A DNA stretch of 32,074 nucleotides. Origin: Chloroflexota bacterium. GTDB taxonomy: Bacteria > Chloroflexota > Anaerolineae > Caldilineales > Caldilineaceae. Below, one piece after another: positions 24,156 through 32,074 of the stretch; within the stretch, counting starts at the first letter, position 1; every line of letters begins with the position of its first letter. The position numbers and the translations under genes were made by a program. The notes beneath the pieces are model-generated. The model searched no databases. It was given only the letters and a program-made list of their open reading frames with translations, and was not told the DNA's origin. The stretch lies in the NCBI GenBank assembly GCA_026389895.1, contig JAPLGZ010000237.1, forward strand, positions 1 through 32,074, read 5' to 3'.

Positions 24156-24228
24156 GTCCTCGTAGCTCAGCGGATAGAGCGTTTGGTTGCGGACCAAAAG
24201 GCCAGAGGTTCAAATCCTCTCGGGGACA
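24156..24228 (+). tRNA. tRNA-Arg(GCG)
   Basis: Acceptor GTCCTCG / CGGGGAC (one G-T), D arm GCTC/GAGC, anticodon stem TTTGG / CCAAA with loop TTGCGGA (anticodon GCG at 24189-24191), T arm AGAGG TTCAAAT CCTCT. The 3' end reads ACC then T, so the terminal CCA is not fully encoded. Anticodon GCG is unusual; most bacteria use ACG (inosine) for CGN codons. Confidence 0.93.
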
Positions 24229-24232
24229 CCTA

Positions 24233-24264
24233 AAAATCCAGCCTAAACCGGCTGGATTTTTTTT
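24233..24264 (+). terminator. Rho-independent terminator of the tRNA cluster
   Basis: Stem AAAATCCAGCC / GGCTGGATTTT (11 bp), loop TAAACC, followed by a run of eight T residues. Confidence 0.9.
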
Positions 24265-24403
24265 GTCTAGAACGCACGCGAAGCATTTGTGAATTATTTC
24301 GCAGACGTTGGCTAAATTGCTCATAAATATAGGCTATGGTACACTACATCACAAATTAATCAAGCTATTCGCCTATATTATCAGAGGACTTTGGGAGGTT
24401 AGA

Positions 24404-24988
24404 ATGAAGTCTCTGTCTCAATATGTTCAGATTCAAAATCAGCGCAAACAAAAAACACTTGCGCGATTTTTCATCGCTTTTGTGCTCGTTGCCTTGATCT
24501 TGTTGGCGGCCAGTTGTGTACCGGCAACGGATGCCCCCCTGCTTTCACCCAAGCTAGGCGCTGCCCTAGCACAGTTGGACAAGGGCGAAGAGATTGTAGC
24601 CGAACCAACGCCGATCCCATTGCTGATCAAGACCTTAACGCCCGAACAGATTATGGCCGGTGTACCCGCGGATGTCGCTGGGTTAAAAGGCGATCCTGCG
24701 AAGGGACCCACCCTGGCGTTGGCCCATGGCTGTAAGGGTTGCCATTCTTTGGATCCTAACGCTAATCCAAAGCCAACTGGCCCCACCTGGTTTCAGCTAG
24801 GGGATACCGCGGCCAATATGGTGCCAGGTCAAAGCCCAGGGCTTTATATCTATACCAGTATCACCAACCCAAGTGCGTTTGTGGTGCCAGACTATCCCGA
24901 TAATATTATGCCTAAAACTTTTGGGACAGATCTGAGCAAACAAGATCTAGCCGACTTGGTGGCCTATATCTTGAGCCAGCATCAATAA
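24404..24988 (+). CDS. Lipoprotein monohaem cytochrome c
   Basis: 194 aa from ATG 24404, chosen because GGGAGG lies 5 nt upstream. A basic N-terminus and hydrophobic core end in the lipobox LAASC (Cys38), so the protein is anchored to the outside of the membrane. A linker (PTPIPLLIKTLTPEQ) leads to a cytochrome c domain with haem site CKGCH (Cys110, Cys113, His114) and a likely distal ligand Met169 (DNIMPKTF), ending in LSKQDLADLVAYILSQ, the usual C-terminal helix. It probably carries electrons for a respiratory oxidase, but no oxidase gene is in the window. It stands alone, after the tRNA terminator and before the hairpin at 25095. Confidence 0.93.
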   Translation: MKSLSQYVQIQNQRKQKTLARFFIAFVLVALILLAASCVPATDAPLLSPKLGAALAQLDKGEEIVAEPTPIPLLIKTLTPEQIMAGVPADVAGLKGDPAKGPTLALAHGCKGCHSLDPNANPKPTGPTWFQLGDTAANMVPGQSPGLYIYTSITNPSAFVVPDYPDNIMPKTFGTDLSKQDLADLVAYILSQHQ

Positions 24989-25094
24989 CCAGGGTCAAGT
25001 TTGCCTTGCACAACAGCGGCCAATCGTCAGGCGGACTTTGAACCAGGGATTGACATTCGGTCTGTTCGATTCGTACACAATTGATGAATTCAGC

Positions 25095-25130
25095 AAAGGT
25101 GGGTATGGGATTAACCATATCCACCTTTTT
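25095..25130 (+). terminator. Rho-independent terminator after the cytochrome gene
   Basis: 14-bp stem AAAGGTGGGTATGG / CCATATCCACCTTT (one G-T), loop GATTAA, then TTTTT overlap. It lies about 105 bp after the stop codon. Confidence 0.8.
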
Positions 25131-25271
25131 GATTGGTGAGTTGGCAGGGAAAGTTATTTTGCTTGTTGCTTTTCGTTGCTCTGATTTTGCTCACCGCTTC
25201 TGTTTTAAACAGTTTCTAAACGAACAGATGTCTAGCCAAGCTTAACTTTCGCATTGCGATAAACCTGATGC

Positions 25272-25277
25272 TATAAT
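25272..25277 (+). promoter_or_regulatory. -10 box of the zinc-ribbon/LysM gene
   Basis: A consensus TATAAT only 9 nt before the ATG at 25287, with a weak TTCGCA -35 at 18-bp spacing. There is no Shine-Dalgarno; a leaderless transcript is likely. Confidence 0.55.
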
Positions 25278-25286
25278 GCACCTATT

Positions 25287-26405
25287 ATGACACGTGAACA
25301 AATTTCCCCAACCACTGTCGAGCGACGTTGTCCCAACTGTGGCACCCGCGTTGCCCGCGACGCAGATAGTTGTTTTATGTGCGGTCATAATTTACGGATC
25401 CAGGCAAAACGCACCCAACGCATTGCCTGGGTTGATGTTGTGCTGGTGTTAGCCGTCGTGGCCGTGCTAGTTTTATGGTGGCGCATGGGTAGCCAACCCC
25501 AACCGGGCATCGCCGGCGAGGCCAATGCCAAAGGCATTTTCCCCACCAGCGTCCCCTTGATGACAGCCACGAATACACCTGGACCATCCCCAACGCCAAC
25601 AGCAAGTCCTGCGCCAGCCACACCAGTCCCCAACTATATTAAGCATGAGGTAGAAGCGGGCGAAACATTATTGGAAATTGCCAATAACTACAATATAACG
25701 GTTCAAGAGCTCCAAGCCGCCAACAATATCAACGACGAATTGATTCATATTGGCGATGAACTCATTATTCCAGTGCTCAGTTCCGAACCGGCGCCAACGG
25801 CCGTCACCACAACGGGTGGTGCGTCACCAAGCCAATATGTGGTTCGTTCAGGGGATACCATTATCTCCATTGCGTTGACTTTTGGGAGCTCGATTGAGGA
25901 GATTCGCAAAGCCAATAACCTCGGTGAAGATGATTTAATCCGGCCCGGCGATGTGCTTAATGTGCCAACCCACCAGTTGCCACCTGAAGTGTCACAAAGT
26001 GGCATTCAAACGACGACGAACAGTGCTGCCGGCACAACCTTGGCGACGCCAGCCACGACGGACACAATTTACATTGAGCCACGCTTGATCGGCCCGCCCG
26101 ATGAAACCACACTGCCCCGCACAGAGGCGGTGCTTCTGCGCTGGATCAGTGTAGACGTGCTAGCGCCCAACGAATGGTATGTTTTGTTGATCAGCCCAGC
26201 CGCGGATAATGCCAAAAGCCTCCCTAGCATCTGGACCAAATCCACCAGTTACCGGTTGGATACGAGCATGGCGCCGGAAGTTGGTCAATCGGCCACCTAT
26301 ATCTGGCAAGTCTCAGTGGTGCGCGTCAAAACAGGTTCAGGCGGTCAAACTGGCTTTGAAGCAGCCAGTCCACCCAGTGAACTGCGCTATTTTACCTGGA
26401 AATAG
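25287..26405 (+). CDS. Zinc-ribbon, single-TM protein with two LysM domains
   Basis: 372 aa. The N-terminal zinc ribbon RCPNCGTRV ... SCFMCGHNL (Cys15, 18, 29, 32) would be cytoplasmic. One membrane segment (about 47-64: WVDVVLVLAVVAVLVLWW) follows, then a Thr-Pro linker (TNTPGPSPTPTASPAPATPVP). Two LysM domains follow (about 117-162: HEVEAGETLLEIANNYNITV ... ELIIPV; and 183-228: YVVRSGDTIISIALTFGSSI ... GDVLNVPT). The C-terminal beta-rich domain (about 255-372) contains LLRWISVDVLAPNEWYVLLI and TYIWQVSVV, like the fibronectin-type modules that follow LysM in Chloroflexota proteins. LysM binds peptidoglycan or other GlcNAc polymers, so the protein may tie the membrane to the wall. Confidence 0.93.
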   Translation: MTREQISPTTVERRCPNCGTRVARDADSCFMCGHNLRIQAKRTQRIAWVDVVLVLAVVAVLVLWWRMGSQPQPGIAGEANAKGIFPTSVPLMTATNTPGPSPTPTASPAPATPVPNYIKHEVEAGETLLEIANNYNITVQELQAANNINDELIHIGDELIIPVLSSEPAPTAVTTTGGASPSQYVVRSGDTIISIALTFGSSIEEIRKANNLGEDDLIRPGDVLNVPTHQLPPEVSQSGIQTTTNSAAGTTLATPATTDTIYIEPRLIGPPDETTLPRTEAVLLRWISVDVLAPNEWYVLLISPAADNAKSLPSIWTKSTSYRLDTSMAPEVGQSATYIWQVSVVRVKTGSGGQTGFEAASPPSELRYFTWK

Positions 26406-26496
26406 GCCACAGCGGGACTAGTGCCCACAAGAGCGTCTCCTTCAAACGACCTAATCTTAACTGTTCAATTCCAAAGGTAGAGGACCGGATCATTTT

Positions 26497-27399
26497 ATGG
26501 TGAACCCATTAGTGACAAAGCTAGGCTATGGACCGGCAGATCGATTGGTGATTTTTCACGCCGATGATGTGGGGATGTGTCACGGCAGCAATCAAGCTTT
26601 TTTAGACTTGCACGCGGCGGGCATGCTCAAGACCGGTTCAGTGATGGTTCCCTGCCCTTGGATGCCAGAAATTTTGCAAAAGTGCCAAGCAGATCCGGCA
26701 TTGGATCTGGGTGTCCATCTAACGCTGACCAGCGAATGGAGTAATTACCGCTGGGGGCCAGTGTCCACGCGGGCCCAGGAGAGTGGCCTTCTCGATCCTG
26801 CTGGTTATTTTTGGTCCAGCCCCAAACAGGTGCAAGACCATATCAATGTGGAAGCGGCTGTAGCCGAAATGCGCGCCCAAATTGAGCAAGTGCGGGCGGC
26901 GGGTATTGATTTTACCCATCTTGACACCCACATGGGTGTGGCCGGTATGCGAGAATTAATCCACCATTACATTGAATTGGCCCTGGCCTATCGCGTCCCG
27001 TTATTGGTCTACCGCCAAATGGATGAGCCGATGCGTCAGATGGGTTTACAGCGAGTGGACGATCCGTATTGGTCCGCCTTCATCACGGCGTTAGAAGCCA
27101 AAGGCATGGGGCTGGTTGATTGGTTTCGTATTACACCGGGCTATGATGGCACGAGTGGTCAGGGGGATCGGGCGGTTTTGTATGAGAATATTTTACACAA
27201 TTTGCAACCAGGGATCACCTATTTTAGTCTGCATCCAAACGCACCCGGTGATATCGAAACCATTGATCCCATCAACGCCCACTGGCGCACCTTGGAGTAT
27301 GAATATTTTCAGTCGCAACGGCTGCGCGACTTTCTAGCGGCCGAACGGATCACCCCGATCGGTTTTCGGGCGATTCGTGATGTGATGCGGTCACAGTAA
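26497..27399 (+). CDS. YdjC/ChbG-family carbohydrate deacetylase
   Basis: 300 aa. Metal-binding motifs of the family are clear: FHADDVGMCHGSN (Asp23/Asp24 with neighbouring His28), GVHLTLTSEW (His74) and FTHLDTHMGV (His141, His145). This fits deacetylation of oligosaccharides such as chitooligosaccharides (ChbG) by a Mg/Zn-dependent TIM-like fold. The C-terminal SLHPNAPGDIETIDP and DFLAAERITPIGFRAIRD are also family-typical. ATG 26497; an AGGA is 14 nt upstream, so the ribosome site is poor. No sugar transporter is adjacent, and the substrate is unknown. Probably co-transcribed with the small ABM gene 25 bp downstream. Confidence 0.92.
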   Translation: MVNPLVTKLGYGPADRLVIFHADDVGMCHGSNQAFLDLHAAGMLKTGSVMVPCPWMPEILQKCQADPALDLGVHLTLTSEWSNYRWGPVSTRAQESGLLDPAGYFWSSPKQVQDHINVEAAVAEMRAQIEQVRAAGIDFTHLDTHMGVAGMRELIHHYIELALAYRVPLLVYRQMDEPMRQMGLQRVDDPYWSAFITALEAKGMGLVDWFRITPGYDGTSGQGDRAVLYENILHNLQPGITYFSLHPNAPGDIETIDPINAHWRTLEYEYFQSQRLRDFLAAERITPIGFRAIRDVMRSQ

Positions 27400-27424
27400 A
27401 AGGCGCGCAGGTCAGGGGGAACCA

Positions 27425-27727
27425 ATGATTCTTGAAGTCGCCATTCTCAATGTCCGTCCCGGCCAGGAAGCGAGTTTTGAAGCGGCTTTTGCCGAGGCAT
27501 CGCCAATTATTGCCGCCATGCACGGCTATATCGGCCATGAACTCCAACACTGTTTAGAAGCCAATCATCGCTATCTATTGCTCGTGCAGTGGCAGACGCT
27601 CGAAGACCATACGATTGGTTTTCGCACATCGCCCGCCTATCAAGATTGGAAGCGCTTGCTGCACCACTTTTACGATCCCTTCCCCACGGTTGAACATTAT
27701 ACGCGGGTCAATCTCAACAGACCTTAA
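27425..27727 (+). CDS. Antibiotic biosynthesis monooxygenase (ABM) domain protein
   Basis: 100 aa. ILEVAILNVRPGQEASFEAAFAEASPIIAAMHGYIGHEL, then RYLLLVQWQTLEDHTIGFRTSPAYQDWKRLLHHFYDPFP, is the pattern of the dimeric ferredoxin-like ABM fold (PF03992). Members include quinol and haem-degrading monooxygenases and many uncharacterised stress proteins. The His after FY and the HYT near the end lie where family active-site residues often occur, but no specific reaction can be inferred. GGGGGA precedes the ATG by 5 nt. It is followed by the bidirectional terminator at 27765. Confidence 0.9.
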   Translation: MILEVAILNVRPGQEASFEAAFAEASPIIAAMHGYIGHELQHCLEANHRYLLLVQWQTLEDHTIGFRTSPAYQDWKRLLHHFYDPFPTVEHYTRVNLNRP

Positions 27728-27764
27728 CTATAGCAGGCTTCAATAATTTCCAGCCTTGAACCTT

Positions 27765-27810
27765 TTTACAGTGGCAGGGACTAGACATGTCTATATCCTG
27801 CCACTGTAAA
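27765..27810. terminator. Bidirectional terminator between convergent genes
   Basis: Perfect 14-bp stem TTTACAGTGGCAGG / CCTGCCACTGTAAA. The loop itself contains the palindrome TAGACATGTCTA. A T-run flanks the left arm, and an A-run on the right arm gives U residues for the minus strand. It lies between the stops of the ABM gene (plus) and DUF1501 gene (minus). Confidence 0.75.
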
Positions 27811-27812
27811 GC

Positions 27813-29042
27813 TTAGCCGCTTGTACGCGCCAAATCCAGCCCATGCGGTTGATAATCTGGAAAAACTTGCGCGATATCCGCATTGCCAAGCCGTTTACGC
27901 ACAATCTCGCTCAACACATCGCGAAAGTCTGTGGTCACTTGGAGATCACCGGGACCATAACGTTGTTCTTGCTGTAGACCAGGCCACGCGCCATACATCT
28001 TACCACCATTGATCTGGCCGCCAATCACAAACATACAGTTACCGTGCCCATGATCAGTGCCACCGCTGGCATTTTCGTTCACACGGCGTCCGAACTCAGA
28101 CATCGTGACAATGGTGAGCCGATCTAAGCGGTCTTCCAGATCCGTCACAAAGGCTTCTAACGACTGGCCGAGATCCGCCAAGAGTTGCGCCTGTTCGCCT
28201 TCTTGATTGCCTTGATTGGCATGCGTGTCCCAGCCACCGATATCCGCACAGGCCACCTCCATCCCCAAATCACCGCGCGCCAGTTGGGCAATTTGTTGTA
28301 AGTTGCGCCCAAAGGGTGAGTCGGGATAGATGGCCCCATGCGCAGGTGTATAGTCTGGCTGGAGCTTTTGGTCGATCTGTTCCAACACGCTAAAGGTTTG
28401 CGTGGCCATGCCATTGAGCAAATTATCACTGCCGTATAGTTCGCGCAGGGCTGCGGCAACCACATGCTGGTCACTCTGTGGCTCGCGCAGATGGAAAGCG
28501 GCAATCGAACTAATCGCGGTTGCTTTGGCGCCGCGCATGGCTAATGGCGTTTGCCCGCCCATGCCAACCGCCCGTAACGGCGCATCATTTGTCTGACTGG
28601 TCAATTGGAGATGACGCCCTAACCAGCCCGTGGCCGTGCGTTTATCACCGGGAATCCCCCGTTCCATATAATCCATGGCATCAAAATGCGAGTGTGTTGG
28701 GTCGGGCGAGCCACAAGCATGAATGGGCGCGAGCAGTTTGGCCTGATATAAACGCTGAAACGATGCCAGCGCAGGATGAAGACCAAAATACCCATCCAGA
28801 TCCAGGGCCGCGCCAACGCCCTGGCCTGGTTGCGGGATCGCAATCGTGCTGCGGGCGCGGTAATAATCAGCGTCGCCGTGGGGCACCACGATGTTAAGGC
28901 CATCCGCGCCGCCGCGCAGGAAGACACACAGCAGCAGATCGCGGCTAGTCGTTGGCGTCGTTGCCTGACCTTGACTGCTGTTTCCTACTTGCCATAAATG
29001 ACCGCCGAGCAGCGTGCGGCGGGCCAATGGTTCAGTTCGCAT
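27813..29042 (-). CDS. DUF1501 family protein
   Basis: 409 aa. Family signatures are LLCVFLRGGADGLNIVVPHGD, HFDAMDYMERGIPG, GWLGRHL, DIGGWDTHANQG and VTMSEFGRRVNENASGGTDHGHGNCMFVIGG. DUF1501 belongs to the alkaline-phosphatase-like clan, and the conserved Asp/His positions (GGWDTH, TDHGHG) are candidate metal ligands. The reaction is not established. The N-terminus shows MRTEPLARRTLLGG, the remnant of a Tat-like RR motif, but no strong hydrophobic core follows, so export is doubtful. AAGGAG lies 8 nt upstream of ATG 29042. It is the second gene of an operon, 69 bp after the DUF1800 gene; the two are commonly paired. Confidence 0.93.
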   Translation of the reverse strand: MRTEPLARRTLLGGHLWQVGNSSQGQATTPTTSRDLLLCVFLRGGADGLNIVVPHGDADYYRARSTIAIPQPGQGVGAALDLDGYFGLHPALASFQRLYQAKLLAPIHACGSPDPTHSHFDAMDYMERGIPGDKRTATGWLGRHLQLTSQTNDAPLRAVGMGGQTPLAMRGAKATAISSIAAFHLREPQSDQHVVAAALRELYGSDNLLNGMATQTFSVLEQIDQKLQPDYTPAHGAIYPDSPFGRNLQQIAQLARGDLGMEVACADIGGWDTHANQGNQEGEQAQLLADLGQSLEAFVTDLEDRLDRLTIVTMSEFGRRVNENASGGTDHGHGNCMFVIGGQINGGKMYGAWPGLQQEQRYGPGDLQVTTDFRDVLSEIVRKRLGNADIAQVFPDYQPHGLDLARTSG

Positions 29043-29111
29043 GGATAACGCTCCTTATTTTCGATCTAAAAGATAGCCAGGTAGATAGATGATCTACGTC
29101 AAACAGCCCAG

Positions 29112-30602
29112 TTAGTGCCATTGAAAAATGGGGGCAGCCAATAACAGGCCTGCCGCGACCGGTGCCCGCGCCCGAAGTTGTTGGATTGAAGCTTGACCAC
29201 CGCCTAAAAATTCGGCCAGATACGCGCTTACATCGCTCGCGGTGTGCCCGGGCAAGAGCGCCATCACCAGGTGGTTCGCCACGGTTATGGCGGTCGCTGT
29301 GTCCGCCAGAGCCGGTAAATAATTCACCTGAAGATTGGGCAATTTATCCGCAGCCAGGCTTAGGGCATAGTTCCAGCGCCCTAACAACCCAGAGGTGCTG
29401 AGCCAGGCTGGTGCAACATCGGGGTAGCCATTCGGCGCAGGTTCGCCAAAGAATGGCTGTCCCAACTGCTGAATTTGTTGCACCAACTGTTTGCCATCTG
29501 TCTCTGCCCCCACGGCGCGAGCCGCGGCGATCGCAAACTCGGCAGGTCGCCGGAACTTCTGATTGGCCGCGCTGGCAAACTCAGGCGCGGTCAAAATCGC
29601 CTGCATGACCTGGCGTAAATCACCATCGGTCTGCTGAAAGACGGTGGCAATTTGCTGGACAAGCGCATCTGGGGGGGCATCGGCCACAAACCGGCGACAG
29701 AGTTTGCTGGCGATAAAGTGTGCCGTGGCCGGATGCTGGGCGAGCAGATCCAACACTTGTTCACCATCTTCAAGTCCGCGGCCGGCGGGCATCGTCATAC
29801 CTAGCACCGTTTTTTCGGCAGTATCATGTTGCCGCAGGGCAAAGAAAAAATCACCCTGGCGGATCAGCCAACCAGTAAAACAGCGGGCGACGGCTTGCAC
29901 ATCATCCTCCGTATAACCACCTTCAACGCCCAATGTATGAAGTTCCATCAATTCGCGGCCATAATTCTCGTTAGGCGCTTGCTTACGGTTCAAATGATTG
30001 TCCAGAAAAAACAACATCGCTGGACTCTTGGCACTGGCGCCCAAGAGATCGCGGAAACGGCCCAAAACATGGGGGCGAATTGCCTCGCGATCATCAGTGG
30101 TTTTGAGGAAACGACATTGGCCTTTGCCGATATAGATATTAAAATGATTCGACCAGAAATCAACCAGCACTTCTTGCAATTGTTGGCGACTGTAGAGCGC
30201 GCGCAACACAGTTGCCTGTTCCAACTCACGGATCACCACTTGGGCCTTCTGTTCCAGCAGTTCAGCGTTGTTCATCTGTAATGTCGTCAACGCGGCCAGG
30301 CGCGGCGCCAGATCGCGATCATCGATCTGCGTTGGCGCCAGTTGCTCTTCGATATAGGCCGACAGCCCGAGTTGCAGGACACGCGCCACTTCGTCAGGCG
30401 TAGGACCATAAGAGATGCGATTTAGCAGGTGGACGGCAGCGCTGTCAATGGTGGCCGTCGGGGCGCCGATGAAGGGCAGAAAAAGCTGTTGGGCCAACGG
30501 CGTAAGCTGTTCACGATCGTATAGTTTTTCCATTGCCCAGCTAGGCAAGCCAACAACAGCCAAGAGTGCGGCCGTATCTTTCATAAAAGTTCGACGATTC
30601 AT
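29112..30602 (-). CDS. DUF1800 family protein with Tat-like signal
   Basis: 496 aa from ATG 30602, chosen because GGGGAGGA precedes it and it gives the Tat-like NRRTFMKDTAALLAVVG. DUF1800 signatures are HLLNRISYGPTPDEV, LVDFWSNHFNIYIGKG, AMLFFLDNHLNRKQAPNENYGRELMELHTLGVEGGYTEDDVQAVARCFTGW, and near the end FRRPAEF and GYPDVAPAWLSTSGLLGRWNY. The function of the family is unknown; it is usually found with DUF1501 in Planctomycetota, Chloroflexota and others, often near polysaccharide or peptide degradation genes, none of which are visible here. A likely promoter lies in 30654-30720. Confidence 0.93.
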   Translation of the reverse strand: MNRRTFMKDTAALLAVVGLPSWAMEKLYDREQLTPLAQQLFLPFIGAPTATIDSAAVHLLNRISYGPTPDEVARVLQLGLSAYIEEQLAPTQIDDRDLAPRLAALTTLQMNNAELLEQKAQVVIRELEQATVLRALYSRQQLQEVLVDFWSNHFNIYIGKGQCRFLKTTDDREAIRPHVLGRFRDLLGASAKSPAMLFFLDNHLNRKQAPNENYGRELMELHTLGVEGGYTEDDVQAVARCFTGWLIRQGDFFFALRQHDTAEKTVLGMTMPAGRGLEDGEQVLDLLAQHPATAHFIASKLCRRFVADAPPDALVQQIATVFQQTDGDLRQVMQAILTAPEFASAANQKFRRPAEFAIAAARAVGAETDGKQLVQQIQQLGQPFFGEPAPNGYPDVAPAWLSTSGLLGRWNYALSLAADKLPNLQVNYLPALADTATAITVANHLVMALLPGHTASDVSAYLAEFLGGGQASIQQLRARAPVAAGLLLAAPIFQWH

Positions 30603-30747
30603 GCTAAATTTTTCCTCCCCGACAATTCGTTTGACATGGCCAACGGGAAACACCGTTGGCTCTCGATCAGTTTAGGGGCAAGGTGTAAAGCGCGGATAGG
30701 AAAAGTGTAAAAAATTTTCATACAAATTCCTCTTGGCGGCAATGAGG

Positions 30748-30753
30748 TATAAT
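30748..30753 (+). promoter_or_regulatory. -10 box upstream of the D-2-hydroxyacid dehydrogenase gene
   Basis: Consensus TATAAT 75 nt before the start codon. The -35 region (AATTCC) is poor. Confidence 0.4.
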
Positions 30754-30828
30754 AGATTTAGTTGAGAACAATTAACTGATTGGTACAAATATTTTCAGCT
30801 TACCATCATCTAGTGGAGCAACTCTATC

Positions 30829-31803
30829 ATGGCTTTAACTGACCTGACCCATCTATGGGTGGAAGCGGCTTTTTCTTCCGACGCGCTAAAACAGATCCCT
30901 GAACATGTCAAAATTATTTATCCGCCAGGGCCTTCGATTCCCCCTCAAGACGACGCCAAAGAGGTCCAGGCGATCCTGGCTTCATCGCTAGTCACCTATG
31001 ATCACAGTGTCATCGACCCTTTGCCGAAGCTACAAATTCTGGTACGGACAGGCATTGGCATCGATAATGTCGTTGTACCCGACGCCACGGCCCGCGGGGT
31101 GGTGGTCTGTAATACGCCCGACGGCCCCACCGAATCTACGGCGGAACATACGGTAGCGATGTTGCTGGCGCTGGCGAAACGGCTTAAGCAGGGGAATGAC
31201 AATTTGGCCGCGGGCAAATGGGGACCCCGCACCGGAGGCTTGTTGGGGATAGAAGTGGTGGGTAAAACCCTGGGCTTGGTCGGATTGGGTCGCATCGGGC
31301 GTCGCGTGGCCCATATGTGTCGCCACGGTTTTGATATGCAGATCCTCGCCTACGATCCGTTTGTGACGCCCGAGCAGGCCAAACAATTGGGTGTAACGCT
31401 GGCTGATTTGGATACCGTGTTGGCCAAAGCAGATTTCGTCAGCCTGCACTTGCCATCAACACCAGAAACTTATCATTTAATGAACAGCACTCGGCTTGCC
31501 CAGATGAAGCCAACCGCCTACTTGCTCAATATGGCGCGGGGGCCGTTGGTGGATGAACACGCGCTGCTAGACGCGTTGGACAATGGCAAATTGGCGGCAG
31601 CGGGCATCGATGTCTTTGAGCCAGAACCACCACCTGTGACCACCCGCCTGCGCAACCACCCGATGATTCTGGCCACGCCGCACAGTGCCAGCGTTACAGT
31701 CGAAGGGCGGGCGCGCATTGAATCAATGGCCGTCGAACGGGTGCTTGCTTTTTTCCGGGGAGAACGACCGCAGGATGTGGTTAATCCAGAGGTTTATAAA
31801 TAA
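30829..31803 (+). CDS. D-isomer-specific 2-hydroxyacid dehydrogenase (phosphoglycerate dehydrogenase-like)
   Basis: 324 aa. The NAD-binding motif GLGRIG (152-157) is followed by an acidic Asp176 (LAYDPF), which favours NAD over NADP. The catalytic residues Arg237 (NMARGPLVDE), Glu266 (DVFEPEPPP) and His285 (ATPHSAS) are all present at the usual 29- and 19-residue spacing. RTGIGIDNVVVPDATARGVVVCNTP fits SerA-like and hydroxypyruvate/glyoxylate reductases. No ACT or ASB domain is present, so it is a short form; the substrate is unassigned. ATG 30829 with GGAG 12 nt upstream. It is followed by a convergent peptidase gene and a shared hairpin. Confidence 0.95.
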   Translation: MALTDLTHLWVEAAFSSDALKQIPEHVKIIYPPGPSIPPQDDAKEVQAILASSLVTYDHSVIDPLPKLQILVRTGIGIDNVVVPDATARGVVVCNTPDGPTESTAEHTVAMLLALAKRLKQGNDNLAAGKWGPRTGGLLGIEVVGKTLGLVGLGRIGRRVAHMCRHGFDMQILAYDPFVTPEQAKQLGVTLADLDTVLAKADFVSLHLPSTPETYHLMNSTRLAQMKPTAYLLNMARGPLVDEHALLDALDNGKLAAAGIDVFEPEPPPVTTRLRNHPMILATPHSASVTVEGRARIESMAVERVLAFFRGERPQDVVNPEVYK

Positions 31804-31819
31804 ATTTGAAGCGTGATAA

Positions 31820-31914
31820 GTGATGAGTGAATTAGCGGCTTGGCATTCTTACTGGGACCATTATAAGGGGCGAACAGGCACTCGTGCAGGAAGGTTAAGC
31901 CGTTCGCTCATCAC
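31820..31914. terminator. Possible convergent terminator
   Basis: GTGATGAG (31820-31827) pairs with CTCATCAC (31907-31914), and TAGCGGCTT with AAGCCG further inside. The loop is long, about 50 nt. It lies between the stops of the dehydrogenase (plus) and the peptidase (minus). Confidence 0.35.
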
Positions 31915-31945
31915 ATCATAAACAGGCAAGGCGACGATTTGCCAG

Positions 31946-32074
31946 TCAACGCTGGGCAATCAAACGTGCGACTTCCGCAACGGGCAGGGCATGACGCGTA
32001 TGACCATCACGCCCTACCACGGTGGTCGCCTGGCATAAGGAATTGAGCACAGCCTCTTCGACACTTTCTGCCAC
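31946..32074 (-). CDS. P1/S58 family (DmpA-like) peptidase, C-terminal end only
   Basis: 42 residues up to the TGA at 31946, open to the window edge. They contain ESVEEAVLNSLCQATTVVGRDGHTRHALPVAEV. The NALxxATTxxGRDGHTxxALP pattern is the characteristic C-terminus of DmpA-type L-aminopeptidase/D-esterases, which are self-processing Ntn hydrolases. The catalytic Ser and the autocleavage site lie outside the window, so activity cannot be judged. It is convergent with the dehydrogenase gene. Confidence 0.8.
   Translation of the reverse strand: MAESVEEAVLNSLCQATTVVGRDGHTRHALPVAEVARLIAQR

Noticed and set aside
24308-24403. Upstream start for the cytochrome c lipoprotein
   Set aside because: The ATG at 24404 has GGGAGG at good spacing and gives a normal signal peptide; the extra 32 residues would not.
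30603-30653. Upstream start for the DUF1800 protein
   Set aside because: The internal ATG at 30602 has GGGGAGGA and directly gives a Tat-like signal; the extra 17 residues would bury it.

Overview
The window looks like a chromosomal segment of a bacterium of moderate GC, most likely a member of the Chloroflexota (Anaerolineae/Caldilineae-like). This placement is inference from gene families, not from a marker phylogeny. The supporting features are a very large MalT-like LAL regulator, a SNF2 helicase paired with a SWIM-type protein, a DUF1800/DUF1501 pair, Thr-Pro-rich secreted proteins with a C-terminal 'LYLPFLIR'-type ending, a Ras-like GTPase next to a two-component system, and a T-box in front of serS.

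Layout. 1-1321 (minus): three-gene operon of a 74-aa conserved small protein, a one-TM protein and a one-TM protein that runs off the left edge. 1497-4283 (minus): LAL/LuxR regulator. 4453-5589 (minus): DUF3494 ice-binding-like secreted protein. 5978-8203 (minus): large TPR lipoprotein. 8526-9371 (minus): PhyH-type dioxygenase. About 9580-10830: an IS200/IS605-type (tnpB-only) element whose TnpB has lost its C-terminal catalytic part. 10711-11706: gene-poor region with a perfect 19-bp palindrome and the leader of the next operon. 11707-15976 (plus): a five-gene signalling operon of OmpR-type response regulator, coiled-coil protein, membrane-anchored longin/roadblock-like protein, Ras-like small GTPase and histidine kinase. 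This is the most interesting system here and recalls the MglA-MglB-RomR logic of Myxococcus. 16098-20615: SNF2 helicase plus SWIM-like partner. 20815-21747: a PPK1-like protein without the catalytic half. 21765-23620: promoter, Ser-specific T-box (specifier AGC) and serS. 23720-24264: tRNA cluster Ser(TGA), Ser(GCT), Arg(GCG) with promoter and terminator. 24404-24988: lipoprotein cytochrome c. 25287-26405: zinc-ribbon/LysM membrane protein. 26497-27727: YdjC/ChbG-like deacetylase and an ABM-domain protein. 27813-30602 (minus): DUF1800-DUF1501 operon with a Tat-like signal. 30829-31803: D-2-hydroxyacid dehydrogenase. 31946-end (minus): C-terminus of a P1/S58 (DmpA-like) peptidase.

Recurring features. 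Most transcription units end in long perfect or near-perfect hairpins. Three genes (1321, 16098, 25287) have a -10-like box only 7-9 nt before the start codon, which suggests leaderless mRNAs. Several starts are TTG or GTG. The serS T-box specifier AGC matches the anticodon of the tRNA-Ser(GCT) encoded about 2 kb downstream. All functional calls come from reading motifs by eye; no database search was run.
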